Shown: piece after piece, positions 1 to 8,239 of the stretch
How positions within the stretch are numbered: the first letter of the stretch is position 1
Layout of the letters: every line of letters begins with the position of its first letter
DNA from: Geomonas agri
GTDB taxonomy: Bacteria; Desulfobacterota; Desulfuromonadia; Geobacterales; Geobacteraceae
Direction of reading: 5' to 3'
Length of the DNA stretch: 64,000 bases
Assembly: GCF_020179605.1 (NCBI RefSeq)
Contig: NZ_JAINZO010000001.1
Location: 1-64,000 of the forward strand
Notes under the pieces: model-generated
Told to the model about the DNA's origin: nothing
Database searches by the model: none
The model's input: only the letters and a program-made list of their open reading frames with translations
Program-made: the position numbers and the translations under genes

Positions 1-208
1 CCCATCCGCAGCGAGATTTAGCATTACGAAAATGTAATTATTTTGTAATGTTACAGTCTGATTGTTTCCGCCAAGTCCACAATCCCCTCCGTCATACGCC
101 GGCTTTAGAGCGCTGAATTTCCTGGCAAGCAGCCTGCACCCCCGCAGATACATGATTTATGATGATGTATATCAGTATGTTGCAAGCTTTTTTGCGCCTG
201 GCTTCCGT

Positions 209-225
209 TTGGTACGGTGCTTGTA
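209..225 (+). promoter_or_regulatory. Sigma-54-like promoter of omcS copy 1
   Basis: TTGGTACGGTGCTTGTA has the GG of a -24 element and, ten bases on, a TTG-type -12 element, but with GT where GC is normally required. The same spacing and GT recur upstream of the diverged third paralogue, which supports function. It would give a leader of about 125 nt. The imperfect -12 base keeps this a candidate. Confidence 0.4.
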
Positions 226-307
226 ATAACAGGAGTCATACACCATGGATCATGCAAACCACATTTGAAGCAATAGGCCTCGAAAAGAAATCATCTGTCA
301 ACCAACT

Positions 308-339
308 ACTCTTTACAGAGTAACCCGCCGTCAGGCGGG
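308..339 (+). promoter_or_regulatory. Tandem-hairpin leader of omcS copy 1
   Basis: Two small stem-loops follow each other: ACTCT-ttac-AGAGT at 308-321 and CCCGCC-gtca-GGCGGG at 324-339. They sit just before the GGAGG ribosome-binding site and the ATG at 361. In the third paralogue the second hairpin keeps its shape with a changed loop and a bulge. This suggests an mRNA-stability or translation-control element. I do not see the GEMM cyclic-dinucleotide riboswitch core. Confidence 0.5.
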
Positions 340-360
340 AACAAACACAGGAGGAAGCAC

Positions 361-1662
361 ATGAAGACCAAGATTGCAGTACTCGCAGCAGCAGCGCTTC
401 TGATCAGCGCACCGGCAGCATTCGCGTTCCACTCCGGCGGTGTCGCCGAGTGCGAAGGGTGCCACTCGATGCACAACTCGTTCGAAGGTTCCGCCAACGT
501 CACCGGCATGGCCCAGTACCAGTCCGGCCCGTACCTGTTGAAAGCCCAGGATCAGTCCGGTGCCTGCCTGAACTGCCACAACTCCGCTGACACCACCGGT
601 TCCGGCTACCACATCTCCACCGCCAACGTTACCCCCAACGACAGCACCCGCGCCGTTGAAGGCACCCCGGGCGGCGACTTTGCCTGGCTGAAAAAAACCA
701 TGGTCTACAGCATCCGCGGCGCAGCTACTACCATGGACGGCGACCGCCACGGCCACAACATCGTTGCTGTTGACTACGGCTACAGCGCTGACAAGACCCT
801 GACCGCAGCCCCTGGCGGCACCTACCCGGCAGCCAACTTGGCCTGCTCCTCCTGCCACGATCCCCACGGCAAATACCGTCGCTTTGCTGACGGCACCAAG
901 GCAACCACCGGCCTGCCGATCTTCGCTTCCGGTTCCTACACCTCCAGCGCCGCCCCGATCTCCGGCGTGTCCGCAGTCGGCGTCTACCGCCTGCTGGCCG
1001 GCAAAGGTTACCAGCCTAAATCCCTGTCCGGCTCCTACGCCTTCGTCAACGATTCCCCTGACGCAGTTGCCAAGTCCACCTACAACGGTGTATCCGCCGA
1101 CCTGACTGCTGCAAACTCGAAAGACCTGGTTGCCTACGGCCAGGGCATGTCCGAGTACTGCGCCAACTGCCACACCGCCATGCTTGAAAACAGCTACACC
1201 TCCGGCATGAAAGGCCTTGTCCACCCGGCCGGCAACGCTGCCAAACTGACCGCAGCAATCGCTGGCAACTACAATGCCTATGTATCCTCCGGCATCATGA
1301 CCGGCACCGTCGGCTACAGCGCTCTGGCACCGTATGAGCAGGGCACCAACGACTACACCGCCCTGAAGGCTTTCGTGGCTGCTCCGACCGCAGCCAGCAC
1401 CAGCAACAACGTACTCTGCCTCTCCTGCCACCGCGCCCACGCTACCGGTTTCGAGAGCATGGCCCGCTACAACCTGTCCAACGAGTTCATGACTGTTGCC
1501 GACGCCGCCGGCGTCGCCCTGTATGACTCCAGCACCACGGAAGGCAAGATCAACGCCGGCCTGAGCGTCCAGCAGCAGACCGATGCCTACAACGGCCGTC
1601 CTGCCACCGTGTTTGGTCCTTACGCTCGTAACTACTGCAACAAGTGCCACGCTAAAGACTAA
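361..1662 (+). CDS. omcS: OmcS-family hexaheme extracellular cytochrome, copy 1
   Basis: 433-residue secreted c-type cytochrome with a signal peptide ending AFA and a mature start FHSGG, as in Geobacter sulfurreducens OmcS. Six CXXCH heme sites are visible: CEGCH, CLNCH, CSSCH, CANCH, CLSCH and a C-terminal CNKCH. Length and heme number match OmcS, whose protomers stack into micrometre-long conductive filaments with bis-histidine hemes; extra histidines (HNIV, HDPHG, HRAH) are present as expected for that ligation. A strong GGAGG site precedes the ATG and a GC-rich terminator follows. The protein is identical to the one at 4550-5851. The family assignment is firm; filament formation is inferred from the family. 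Confidence 0.93.
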   Translation: MKTKIAVLAAAALLISAPAAFAFHSGGVAECEGCHSMHNSFEGSANVTGMAQYQSGPYLLKAQDQSGACLNCHNSADTTGSGYHISTANVTPNDSTRAVEGTPGGDFAWLKKTMVYSIRGAATTMDGDRHGHNIVAVDYGYSADKTLTAAPGGTYPAANLACSSCHDPHGKYRRFADGTKATTGLPIFASGSYTSSAAPISGVSAVGVYRLLAGKGYQPKSLSGSYAFVNDSPDAVAKSTYNGVSADLTAANSKDLVAYGQGMSEYCANCHTAMLENSYTSGMKGLVHPAGNAAKLTAAIAGNYNAYVSSGIMTGTVGYSALAPYEQGTNDYTALKAFVAAPTAASTSNNVLCLSCHRAHATGFESMARYNLSNEFMTVADAAGVALYDSSTTEGKINAGLSVQQQTDAYNGRPATVFGPYARNYCNKCHAKD

Positions 1663-1704
1663 TCGGCTGAATCTAGCATTTACTGCAACTGCATGAAGCA
1701 ACCT

Positions 1705-1733
1705 GGCCGGGGAGAAATCCCCGGCCTTTTTTT
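1705..1733 (+). terminator. Rho-independent terminator of omcS copy 1
   Basis: GGCCGGGG-agaaat-CCCCGGCC followed by seven T. The same hairpin ends copy 2 and the third paralogue. Confidence 0.9.
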
Positions 1734-1874
1734 ATCCGCATCGGCAAAACATGCTTCACCTGCTTTGCCAGTATCGTATCTGTACGCATCTTGCTCCCTA
1801 CTGGAGGCGACTGGTCCCCCGGACCCCGGGACAACTGACGACCCGACTGTCGCCTCTGCGCAGAGGATAAACGC

Positions 1875-1903
1875 AAAAGGCCGGGGAGAGTCCCCGGCCT
1901 TTT
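1875..1903. terminator. Bidirectional terminator between omcS copy 1 and the two-component genes
   Basis: AAAAGGCCGGGGA-gag-TCCCCGGCCTTTT is symmetrical with A and T tracts on both sides. It can end the leftward response-regulator transcript as well as read-through from omcS. Confidence 0.75.
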
Positions 1904-1927
1904 GTCCGTTCTATTTTACTGGCGGGT

Positions 1928-2605
1928 TCATTCAGGGCGTACTTCAAGAACATATCCGGAGCCGCGCACCGTGTGAATCAGCTTGACCTCGTACGGGTCG
2001 TCGACCTTTGCCCGCAGGCGGCGCATATGCACATCAACAACGTTGGATTCCGTCTCGAAGCGTATGTTCCAGATCCGCTCGGCAATCCGGACCCGTGACA
2101 TAACCTCCCCGGAACGGTGCATCAACAAGGAGAGCAAGGCAAACTCCTTTGGAGTGAGATCCAGGCGCTTCCCTCCGCGCGTGGCCCGGTGGGCGTGTAC
2201 GTTGAGTTCCAGGTCGGCCACCTGAAGGACATCCTGTTTCAGGGTCGGCCCGCGCCTCAGAACAGTTTTGATCCTCGCGAGCAGTTCTGAAAAGCCAAAT
2301 GGCTTTGCCACGTAATCATCTGCACCCAGTTCCAGCCCCCGGACACGGTCCTGCATCCCGTCCAGGGCCGTGAGCATTATAACGGGAGTCTCTGTCCCAC
2401 GTCGCCGCAGTTCCGCGATGACCGACCAGCCGTCGCGCTTCGGCAGCATCAGGTCCAACAGGACCATGTCATACTCAGTGGACAGGGCCATTTGCAGGCC
2501 CTCCTCGCCATCTCCGGCGACATCTGCGACATAGCCACACTCGGTGAGTCCCTGTTTGATGAACGCCGCTACTTTGGGTTCGTCTTCGATAATCAGCACA
2601 TGCAT
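1928..2605 (-). CDS. OmpR-family response regulator
   Basis: 225-residue two-domain regulator. The receiver domain (about 1-120) has the acidic pair in IIEDEP, the phospho-acceptor aspartate in VLLDLMLP, and the conserved T and K in MLTALD and VAKPF. The C-terminal winged helix (about 125-222) ends with VDVHMRRLRAKVDDP and TVRGSGYVL, the usual OmpR/PhoB signature, closest in style to CusR/CopR metal-response regulators. It lies 3 bp behind the kinase gene and is surely co-transcribed; kinase-first order is the reverse of typical cusRS. Its position between two identical omcS copies suggests control of these cytochromes, but that is inference. Confidence 0.93.
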   Translation of the reverse strand: MHVLIIEDEPKVAAFIKQGLTECGYVADVAGDGEEGLQMALSTEYDMVLLDLMLPKRDGWSVIAELRRRGTETPVIMLTALDGMQDRVRGLELGADDYVAKPFGFSELLARIKTVLRRGPTLKQDVLQVADLELNVHAHRATRGGKRLDLTPKEFALLSLLMHRSGEVMSRVRIAERIWNIRFETESNVVDVHMRRLRAKVDDPYEVKLIHTVRGSGYVLEVRPE

Positions 2606-2608
2606 ACG

Positions 2609-4063
2609 TCATCCTTCCTTTCTGAATTGGTCCTGAAGCCCGGCGGCGGGCATACAGGGGAACCGAAGCGTGATGCAGGTCCCCCTCCCGGGCTGGTTTG
2701 CAGCGGTGACGCTCCCCCCGTGCAGGTCCATGATCGCCTTGACAATCGTAAGCCCGAGTCCGGAACCGAACGGATAGTTCGACCGCGCAAGGTCTCCTCG
2801 GTAGAGGTGGTCAAAGATCCTTCCCTGATCTTCTTCAGCAATTCCGTATCCTGTATCACGGACTGCCACTTCAACCGCTTCCCCATCAACTTGGCTGACC
2901 CTCAGGTCGATTGCAACGCCAATCGGAGAATAGGTGAGGGAATTGGCCAGCAGGTTGCTCACGGCCCGATTGAACAGGTGCGGGTCGCCCACAAGGGTTG
3001 CCGCGCCATGACACGACAGGGTGGCGCACCGTTCTTCGGCAAGCGCCTCGTAATATTCGAAAAGGTTCCCAATCTCCTCGGCCGGGTCGAACCGGGTCTG
3101 CTCAACCGGAATGGCGCCGCATTCAGCGCGCTCCAGAAACAGCACATTATCGATAATCCGTGACACACGCAAGCATTCTTCCCGGCCGGATTCCAGTACG
3201 CGCTGGTATTCCTCGGGGGACCTGTCCCTGAAAAGGGCGACTTCGGCCTCCCCGATGACAGTCGTGATCGGGGTTCGCAATTCGTGAGCCAAGCTTGAAG
3301 TATACTCGGTCAAGCGCTTGAAGGAGACCTCCAGTCTATCGAGCATGGCATTGAGGACGGCGGCAAACCGTCTCAGTTCCACCGGCCAGTTGTCGGAATC
3401 GATTCGATTGTCAAGCGTCGGGGCTGTAACCCGTGTGGAAAAATCAGCAATTACATCCAGAGGGCGCAACTGCTGGCGGAGAACCAGGTATCCGAGCAGA
3501 AGGGAAACAAGTATGCTGACCAGGAGCAGCAGGAATATTACTTCGTGATTTTCTGTGTCAATCTCAACTTCCGTGGTCACATCAAGTGCAATCTGGATAG
3601 ACACCTGCTTGTCGTTGGGTGGGGAGGGGTGCACTTCCGATGCCAGCAGGAAGTAGCGGCCGTTGGGGGCTTGCACGATCTCCTCGTCGCCATACCCGCC
3701 TTTCAGAGTCGCCGGCGAAAACAAATGTGAAGGGATGTTATCCTGCATACCGGCGGATTCAAGTATGGTGAGGCCCGAACTGTCTAGGATGCGCGTCAGT
3801 ATCTCCGGATTGGGACCATAGGCGGTTTCCCATTCCAGGTTCTTCTGCAGGACGTCCCGGTAGTCGGGCCTGCTGTCGATAATAAAGCGCAGCGTCGCCA
3901 ACCTGTTTTCGATGCGCTTCTCTTGGTGCAGGGAAAAACTCGCGTCGATCCTGTGTTCCACAAACATAGCGCCTGCGCACAACAAGATAAAGAGCAGGCT
4001 GCCCGAGATAAGCATCAGCCTGGTCTTTATGGAGCAACTGTCATACCTGTCGGATAGTTTCAT
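2609..4063 (-). CDS. Membrane sensor histidine kinase (CusS-like)
   Basis: 484 residues. A first membrane segment (about 15-38), a periplasmic sensor region of roughly 140 residues and a second membrane segment (about 178-198) lead into a HAMP linker. The HisKA box SSLAHELRTPITTV carries the phospho-accepting histidine. The ATPase domain shows an N-box (NLLANSLTYSP), DTGYGI and GSGLGLTIV. Architecture matches heavy-metal/CusS-type kinases. No known ligand motif is visible in the periplasmic part. The partner regulator follows immediately. The upstream region holds an inverted repeat that could serve autoregulation. Confidence 0.92.
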   Translation of the reverse strand: MKLSDRYDSCSIKTRLMLISGSLLFILLCAGAMFVEHRIDASFSLHQEKRIENRLATLRFIIDSRPDYRDVLQKNLEWETAYGPNPEILTRILDSSGLTILESAGMQDNIPSHLFSPATLKGGYGDEEIVQAPNGRYFLLASEVHPSPPNDKQVSIQIALDVTTEVEIDTENHEVIFLLLLVSILVSLLLGYLVLRQQLRPLDVIADFSTRVTAPTLDNRIDSDNWPVELRRFAAVLNAMLDRLEVSFKRLTEYTSSLAHELRTPITTVIGEAEVALFRDRSPEEYQRVLESGREECLRVSRIIDNVLFLERAECGAIPVEQTRFDPAEEIGNLFEYYEALAEERCATLSCHGAATLVGDPHLFNRAVSNLLANSLTYSPIGVAIDLRVSQVDGEAVEVAVRDTGYGIAEEDQGRIFDHLYRGDLARSNYPFGSGLGLTIVKAIMDLHGGSVTAANQPGRGTCITLRFPCMPAAGLQDQFRKEG

Positions 4064-4111
4064 CTGTAGGAGCAGACCTCTGTGTGTGCTATCGAGCCGG
4101 GTTCGCTGCAG

Positions 4112-4144
4112 ATAATACTATTTGCAGGCATCCTGAAGATAGTA
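4112..4144. promoter_or_regulatory. Inverted repeat in the kinase promoter region
   Basis: AATACTAT at 4112-4119 is mirrored by ATAGTATT at 4137-4144 with a 17-nt spacer. It lies about 50-80 bp upstream of the kinase start and between it and the second omcS promoter, so it could be an operator for either direction. Regulator unknown. Confidence 0.4.
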
Positions 4145-4397
4145 TTTTCTCTGCACGACGTATACCTATTTATCCGTGCCATTTCTTATCCCATCCGCAG
4201 CGAGATTTAGCATTACGAAAATGTAATTATTTTGTAATGTTACAGTCTGATTGTTTCCGCCAAGTCCACAATCCCCTCCGTCATACGCCGGCTTTAGAGC
4301 GCTGAATTTCCTGGCAAGCAGCCTGCACCCCCGCAGATACATGATTTATGATGATGTATATCAGTATGTTGCAAGCTTTTTTGCGCCTGGCTTCCGT

Positions 4398-4414
4398 TTG
4401 GTACGGTGCTTGTA
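4398..4414 (+). promoter_or_regulatory. Sigma-54-like promoter of omcS copy 2
   Basis: Identical to the element at 209-225, with GG and GT ten bases apart. Same caveat about the non-canonical -12 base. Confidence 0.4.
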
Positions 4415-4496
4415 ATAACAGGAGTCATACACCATGGATCATGCAAACCACATTTGAAGCAATAGGCCTCGAAAAGAAATCATCTGTCAACCAACT

Positions 4497-4528
4497 ACTC
4501 TTTACAGAGTAACCCGCCGTCAGGCGGG
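4497..4528 (+). promoter_or_regulatory. Tandem-hairpin leader of omcS copy 2
   Basis: Identical to the two stem-loops at 308-339, placed just before the ribosome-binding site of the second omcS copy. Confidence 0.5.
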
Positions 4529-4549
4529 AACAAACACAGGAGGAAGCAC

Positions 4550-5851
4550 ATGAAGACCAAGATTGCAGTACTCGCAGCAGCAGCGCTTCTGATCAGCGCA
4601 CCGGCAGCATTCGCGTTCCACTCCGGCGGTGTCGCCGAGTGCGAAGGGTGCCACTCGATGCACAACTCGTTCGAAGGTTCCGCCAACGTCACCGGCATGG
4701 CCCAGTACCAGTCCGGCCCGTACCTGTTGAAAGCCCAGGATCAGTCCGGTGCCTGCCTGAACTGCCACAACTCCGCTGACACCACCGGTTCCGGCTACCA
4801 CATCTCCACCGCCAACGTTACCCCCAACGACAGCACCCGCGCCGTTGAAGGCACCCCGGGCGGCGACTTTGCCTGGCTGAAAAAAACCATGGTCTACAGC
4901 ATCCGCGGCGCAGCTACTACCATGGACGGCGACCGCCACGGCCACAACATCGTTGCTGTTGACTACGGCTACAGCGCTGACAAGACCCTGACCGCAGCCC
5001 CTGGCGGCACCTACCCGGCAGCCAACTTGGCCTGCTCCTCCTGCCACGATCCCCACGGCAAATACCGTCGCTTTGCTGACGGCACCAAGGCAACCACCGG
5101 CCTGCCGATCTTCGCTTCCGGTTCCTACACCTCCAGCGCCGCCCCGATCTCCGGCGTGTCCGCAGTCGGCGTCTACCGCCTGCTGGCCGGCAAAGGTTAC
5201 CAGCCTAAATCCCTGTCCGGCTCCTACGCCTTCGTCAACGATTCCCCTGACGCAGTTGCCAAGTCCACCTACAACGGTGTATCCGCCGACCTGACTGCTG
5301 CAAACTCGAAAGACCTGGTTGCCTACGGCCAGGGCATGTCCGAGTACTGCGCCAACTGCCACACCGCCATGCTTGAAAACAGCTACACCTCCGGCATGAA
5401 AGGCCTTGTCCACCCGGCCGGCAACGCTGCCAAACTGACCGCAGCAATCGCTGGCAACTACAATGCCTATGTATCCTCCGGCATCATGACCGGCACCGTC
5501 GGCTACAGCGCTCTGGCACCGTATGAGCAGGGCACCAACGACTACACCGCCCTGAAGGCTTTCGTGGCTGCTCCGACCGCAGCCAGCACCAGCAACAACG
5601 TACTCTGCCTCTCCTGCCACCGCGCCCACGCTACCGGTTTCGAGAGCATGGCCCGCTACAACCTGTCCAACGAGTTCATGACTGTTGCCGACGCCGCCGG
5701 CGTCGCCCTGTATGACTCCAGCACCACGGAAGGCAAGATCAACGCCGGCCTGAGCGTCCAGCAGCAGACCGATGCCTACAACGGCCGTCCTGCCACCGTG
5801 TTTGGTCCTTACGCTCGTAACTACTGCAACAAGTGCCACGCTAAAGACTAA
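4550..5851 (+). CDS. omcS: OmcS-family hexaheme extracellular cytochrome, copy 2
   Basis: The encoded 433-residue protein is identical to that of 361-1662, with the same signal peptide and six CXXCH sites. Promoter, leader and terminator are also duplicated, so both copies should be expressed alike and double the dosage of one filament subunit. The copy is followed by the diverged third paralogue rather than by an intact two-component pair. Homologous recombination between the two blocks would delete or loop out the intervening kinase and regulator. Confidence 0.93.
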   Translation: MKTKIAVLAAAALLISAPAAFAFHSGGVAECEGCHSMHNSFEGSANVTGMAQYQSGPYLLKAQDQSGACLNCHNSADTTGSGYHISTANVTPNDSTRAVEGTPGGDFAWLKKTMVYSIRGAATTMDGDRHGHNIVAVDYGYSADKTLTAAPGGTYPAANLACSSCHDPHGKYRRFADGTKATTGLPIFASGSYTSSAAPISGVSAVGVYRLLAGKGYQPKSLSGSYAFVNDSPDAVAKSTYNGVSADLTAANSKDLVAYGQGMSEYCANCHTAMLENSYTSGMKGLVHPAGNAAKLTAAIAGNYNAYVSSGIMTGTVGYSALAPYEQGTNDYTALKAFVAAPTAASTSNNVLCLSCHRAHATGFESMARYNLSNEFMTVADAAGVALYDSSTTEGKINAGLSVQQQTDAYNGRPATVFGPYARNYCNKCHAKD

Positions 5852-5893
5852 TCGGCTGAATCTAGCATTTACTGCAACTGCATGAAGCAACCT

Positions 5894-5922
5894 GGCCGGG
5901 GAGAAATCCCCGGCCTTTTTTT
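5894..5922 (+). terminator. Rho-independent terminator of omcS copy 2
   Basis: Same GGCCGGGG/CCCCGGCC hairpin and T tract as at 1705-1733. A weaker, eroded hairpin follows near 6067-6090. Confidence 0.9.
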
Positions 5923-6243
5923 ATCCGCATCGGCAAAACATGCTTCACCTGCTTTGCCAGTATCGTATCTGTACGCATCTTGCTCCCTACTGGAGGCGAC
6001 TGGTCCCCCGGACCCCGGGACAACTGACGACCCGACTGTCGCTCTTACGCAGATGATGAACGCAGAAGGCCGGGAATTGCCCCCGGCTTTTCTTCGTTCG
6101 GTTATTTCACTGGCGTCATTCAGCGCTATGACGCAAAGCAGCGTCACCATATCCCGAAACCTGCCCGGTCAGCGTTCTGACAAATATGACATTTTCGTAA
6201 TCATACCGTAATGTTGTGTTCATTTTTTTGCTGGCATCACGTT

Positions 6244-6260
6244 TTGGCACGCTGCGTGTA
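6244..6260 (+). promoter_or_regulatory. Sigma-54-like promoter of the third OmcS paralogue
   Basis: TTGGCACGCTGCGTGTA has a perfect TGGCAC -24 box and GT ten bases after the GG. It is conserved in position with 209-225 although the surrounding sequence has diverged. Confidence 0.42.
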
Positions 6261-6336
6261 ATGTCAATCACAAACAGCGTACGCAACGCACTTTAGAAGC
6301 AATCGGCCCTAAATCGAAGCCATCTGTCAACCAACT

Positions 6337-6368
6337 ACTCTTCACAGAGTACCCAGCCGCAAGGCGGG
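6337..6368 (+). promoter_or_regulatory. Tandem-hairpin leader of the third OmcS paralogue
   Basis: ACTCT-tcac-AGAGT at 6337-6350 is followed by CCC(a)GCC-gcaa-GGCGGG at 6352-6368. The sequence differs from the omcS leader but the pairing is kept, with one bulged A and a GNRA-type loop. Conserved fold with changed bases is evidence for an RNA element. Confidence 0.5.
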
Positions 6369-6389
6369 AAACAACACAGGAGGAAGCAC

Positions 6390-7700
6390 ATGAAAACCAA
6401 GATTGCAGTACTCGCAACAGCAGCGCTTCTGATCAGCGCACCGGCAGCATTCGCGTTCCACTCCGGCGGCGTCGCCGAGTGCGAAGGGTGCCACTCGATG
6501 CACAACTCGTTCGAAGGTTCCGCCAACGCCACCGGTTTGCCCCAGTACGAGTCCGGCCCCTACCTGCTGAAAGCCAACGATCAGTCCGGCTCCTGCCTGA
6601 ACTGCCACGAAGCTGGTCCGGGCAGCTACCACATCTCTACCCCGAGCAACGCAATCGGACCGAATGACAGCACTGTTCCGGTGCAGTTAACCCCGGGCGG
6701 CGACTTTGCCTGGCTGAAAAAAACCATGCCGTACGCCATCCGCGGTGCAGCTGCCACCTTCGACGGCGATCGCCACGGCCACAACATCGTTGCTTCCGAC
6801 TTTGGCTACACCGCTGACAAGACCCTGACTACCGCTCCTGGCGGCACCTACCCGGCGGCCAACCTGGCTTGCTCCTCCTGCCACGATCCGCACGGCACTT
6901 ATCGTCGTTTTGCTGACGGTACCCAGAAGCGCACCGGCCTGCCGATCTTCGCTTCCGGTTCCTACACCTCCAGCGCCGCCCCGATCTCCGGCGTGTCTGC
7001 AGTCGGCGTCTACCGCATCCTGGGTGGCGTAGGCTATCAGCCCAAATCCCTGACTGGTTCCTATGCCTTCGCCAAGCCGGCTCCTGACGCAGTTGCCCAG
7101 TCAACTTACAATAAAGCAGCCACCAGCGTCAGTGCCGCCGGAGCAGCTCAGCCTGACCTCGTCGCTTACGGCCAGGGCATGTCCGAGTACTGCGCCAACT
7201 GCCACACCGCCATGCTTGAGAACAGCTACACCTCCGGCATGAAAGGCCTTGTCCACCCGGCCGGCAACAGCGCCAAACTGACCGCAGCCATCGCCGCCAA
7301 TTACGCTGCCTACGTAACCTCCGGCGTTATGACCGGCACTGGCGCCAACTACAGCGCCGTGGCTCCGTTTGAGATCGGCACCAACGACTACACCATCCTG
7401 AAGGCATTCCCGACTACTCCGACTGCAGCTACTGCTGGCACCAGCAACGTCAACTGCCTCTCCTGCCACCGCGCCCACGCTTCCGGTTTCGAGAGCATGG
7501 CCCGCTACAACCTGTCCAACGAGTTCATGACTGTTGCCGACGCCGCCGGCGCAGCACTGTATGACTCCAGCACCACGGAAAACAAGATCAACTTCGGCCT
7601 GAGCGTTGCTCAGCAGACGGCAGCTTACAACGGCCGTCCTGCCACCGCATTCGGTCCTTACGCTCGTAACTACTGCAATAAGTGCCACGCCAAAGACTAA
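6390..7700 (+). CDS. OmcS/OmcT-like hexaheme extracellular cytochrome
   Basis: 436 residues. The first 45 residues and several internal stretches are nearly the same as in the duplicated omcS, including the signal peptide, but there are many substitutions and small indels in loops (around residues 80-100 and 240-250). Six heme sites: CEGCH, CLNCH, CSSCH, CANCH, CLSCH, CNKCH. The position directly downstream of omcS parallels omcT of G. sulfurreducens, which is also a close OmcS paralogue. Variation is concentrated away from the heme motifs, as expected for filament subunits that keep the heme stack. Leader and terminator structures are conserved. Confidence 0.92.
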   Translation: MKTKIAVLATAALLISAPAAFAFHSGGVAECEGCHSMHNSFEGSANATGLPQYESGPYLLKANDQSGSCLNCHEAGPGSYHISTPSNAIGPNDSTVPVQLTPGGDFAWLKKTMPYAIRGAAATFDGDRHGHNIVASDFGYTADKTLTTAPGGTYPAANLACSSCHDPHGTYRRFADGTQKRTGLPIFASGSYTSSAAPISGVSAVGVYRILGGVGYQPKSLTGSYAFAKPAPDAVAQSTYNKAATSVSAAGAAQPDLVAYGQGMSEYCANCHTAMLENSYTSGMKGLVHPAGNSAKLTAAIAANYAAYVTSGVMTGTGANYSAVAPFEIGTNDYTILKAFPTTPTAATAGTSNVNCLSCHRAHASGFESMARYNLSNEFMTVADAAGAALYDSSTTENKINFGLSVAQQTAAYNGRPATAFGPYARNYCNKCHAKD

Positions 7701-7742
7701 TCGCCTGAACCTGGCATTTACTGCAACAGCATGAAGCATCTT

Positions 7743-7771
7743 GGCCGGGGAGAAATCCCCGGCCTTTTTTT
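7743..7771 (+). terminator. Rho-independent terminator
   Basis: GGCCGGGG-agaaat-CCCCGGCC followed by seven T, ending the third OmcS paralogue. Confidence 0.9.
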
Positions 7772-8226
7772 CAAGGCAGTTTAAAGGTGGCAGTGTAGAT
7801 CCGCATTTTCGGAAGGATGTTCTGGAGCGAATACCATGTCCCTCACGTTGCCCCGACACGAAAAGAAACGGTCTTTTCTGACTGCCAGCGGAACGGAACG
7901 CGAATGAATCACGAACGCACCTGCTTCCTGTCCCACGGGACATCAGGTGCCGCTGCCGAATGCAGAATATCTCCCTGTCCGGCGCCCATGGTCTGCCTGC
8001 AGGACGTTCGGGTTAGCGTCTTTCCGTCATGCGATCTGTGCGGGCTATTCCTCGCCGCCAAACCGACTAAGGTTCCGGTGGGATATACCAGTCGGGTCGC
8101 CCGCCTGGAACCGTCCAAGATCGGACTGCAATTCATGGGCATGACCTTCAGACAGGCTGCCCATTTCGCACAAAAAGCCTTCAAATTTCTTAGGTAGTAT
8201 GCTAGAAGTAACAGCCTCCATCATCA
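7772..8226. other. Intergenic stretch with no recognised gene
   Basis: About 450 bp between a terminator and the phospholipase-D-like gene. Open frames exist on both strands (for example 7817-8197 plus and 7909-8184 minus), but their translations are rich in Arg, Pro and Cys, match nothing I know, and lack convincing ribosome sites. It may hold relics of a lost gene. Confidence 0.4.
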
Positions 8227-8239
8227 TGGGAGCTTCACG

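Larger units (their letters stand above)
1..1853. repeat. Long direct repeat, left copy (omcS block)
   Basis: This block is repeated at 4190-6042 with a constant offset of 4189. Every stretch I compared is identical, including promoter, leader, coding region and terminator. Identity stops sharply after 1853/6042 and continues as only recognisable similarity. The left boundary cannot be seen because the match already holds at position 1. Such identity points to a recent duplication or gene conversion. Confidence 0.95.
4190..6042. repeat. Long direct repeat, right copy (omcS block)
   Basis: Second copy of 1-1853. After 6042 the sequence still aligns with 1854 onward at reduced identity, including a terminator-like hairpin and the bases TCATTCAG that match the end of the response-regulator gene. 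This suggests that a second kinase/regulator pair once followed this copy and was lost. Confidence 0.95.

Noticed and set aside
180..360. GEMM-type cyclic dinucleotide riboswitch before omcS
   Set aside because: A stretch GCAAACC is present, but the GACGCAAAGCC core and the second helix are missing, so I do not call it.
331..1701. Long minus-strand frame over omcS copy 1 (and the same over copy 2 and other cytochrome genes)
   Set aside because: It is a shadow of GC-rich coding bias; the product is Gly/Ala/Val-rich with no family match, and the plus strand has six heme motifs and a signal peptide.
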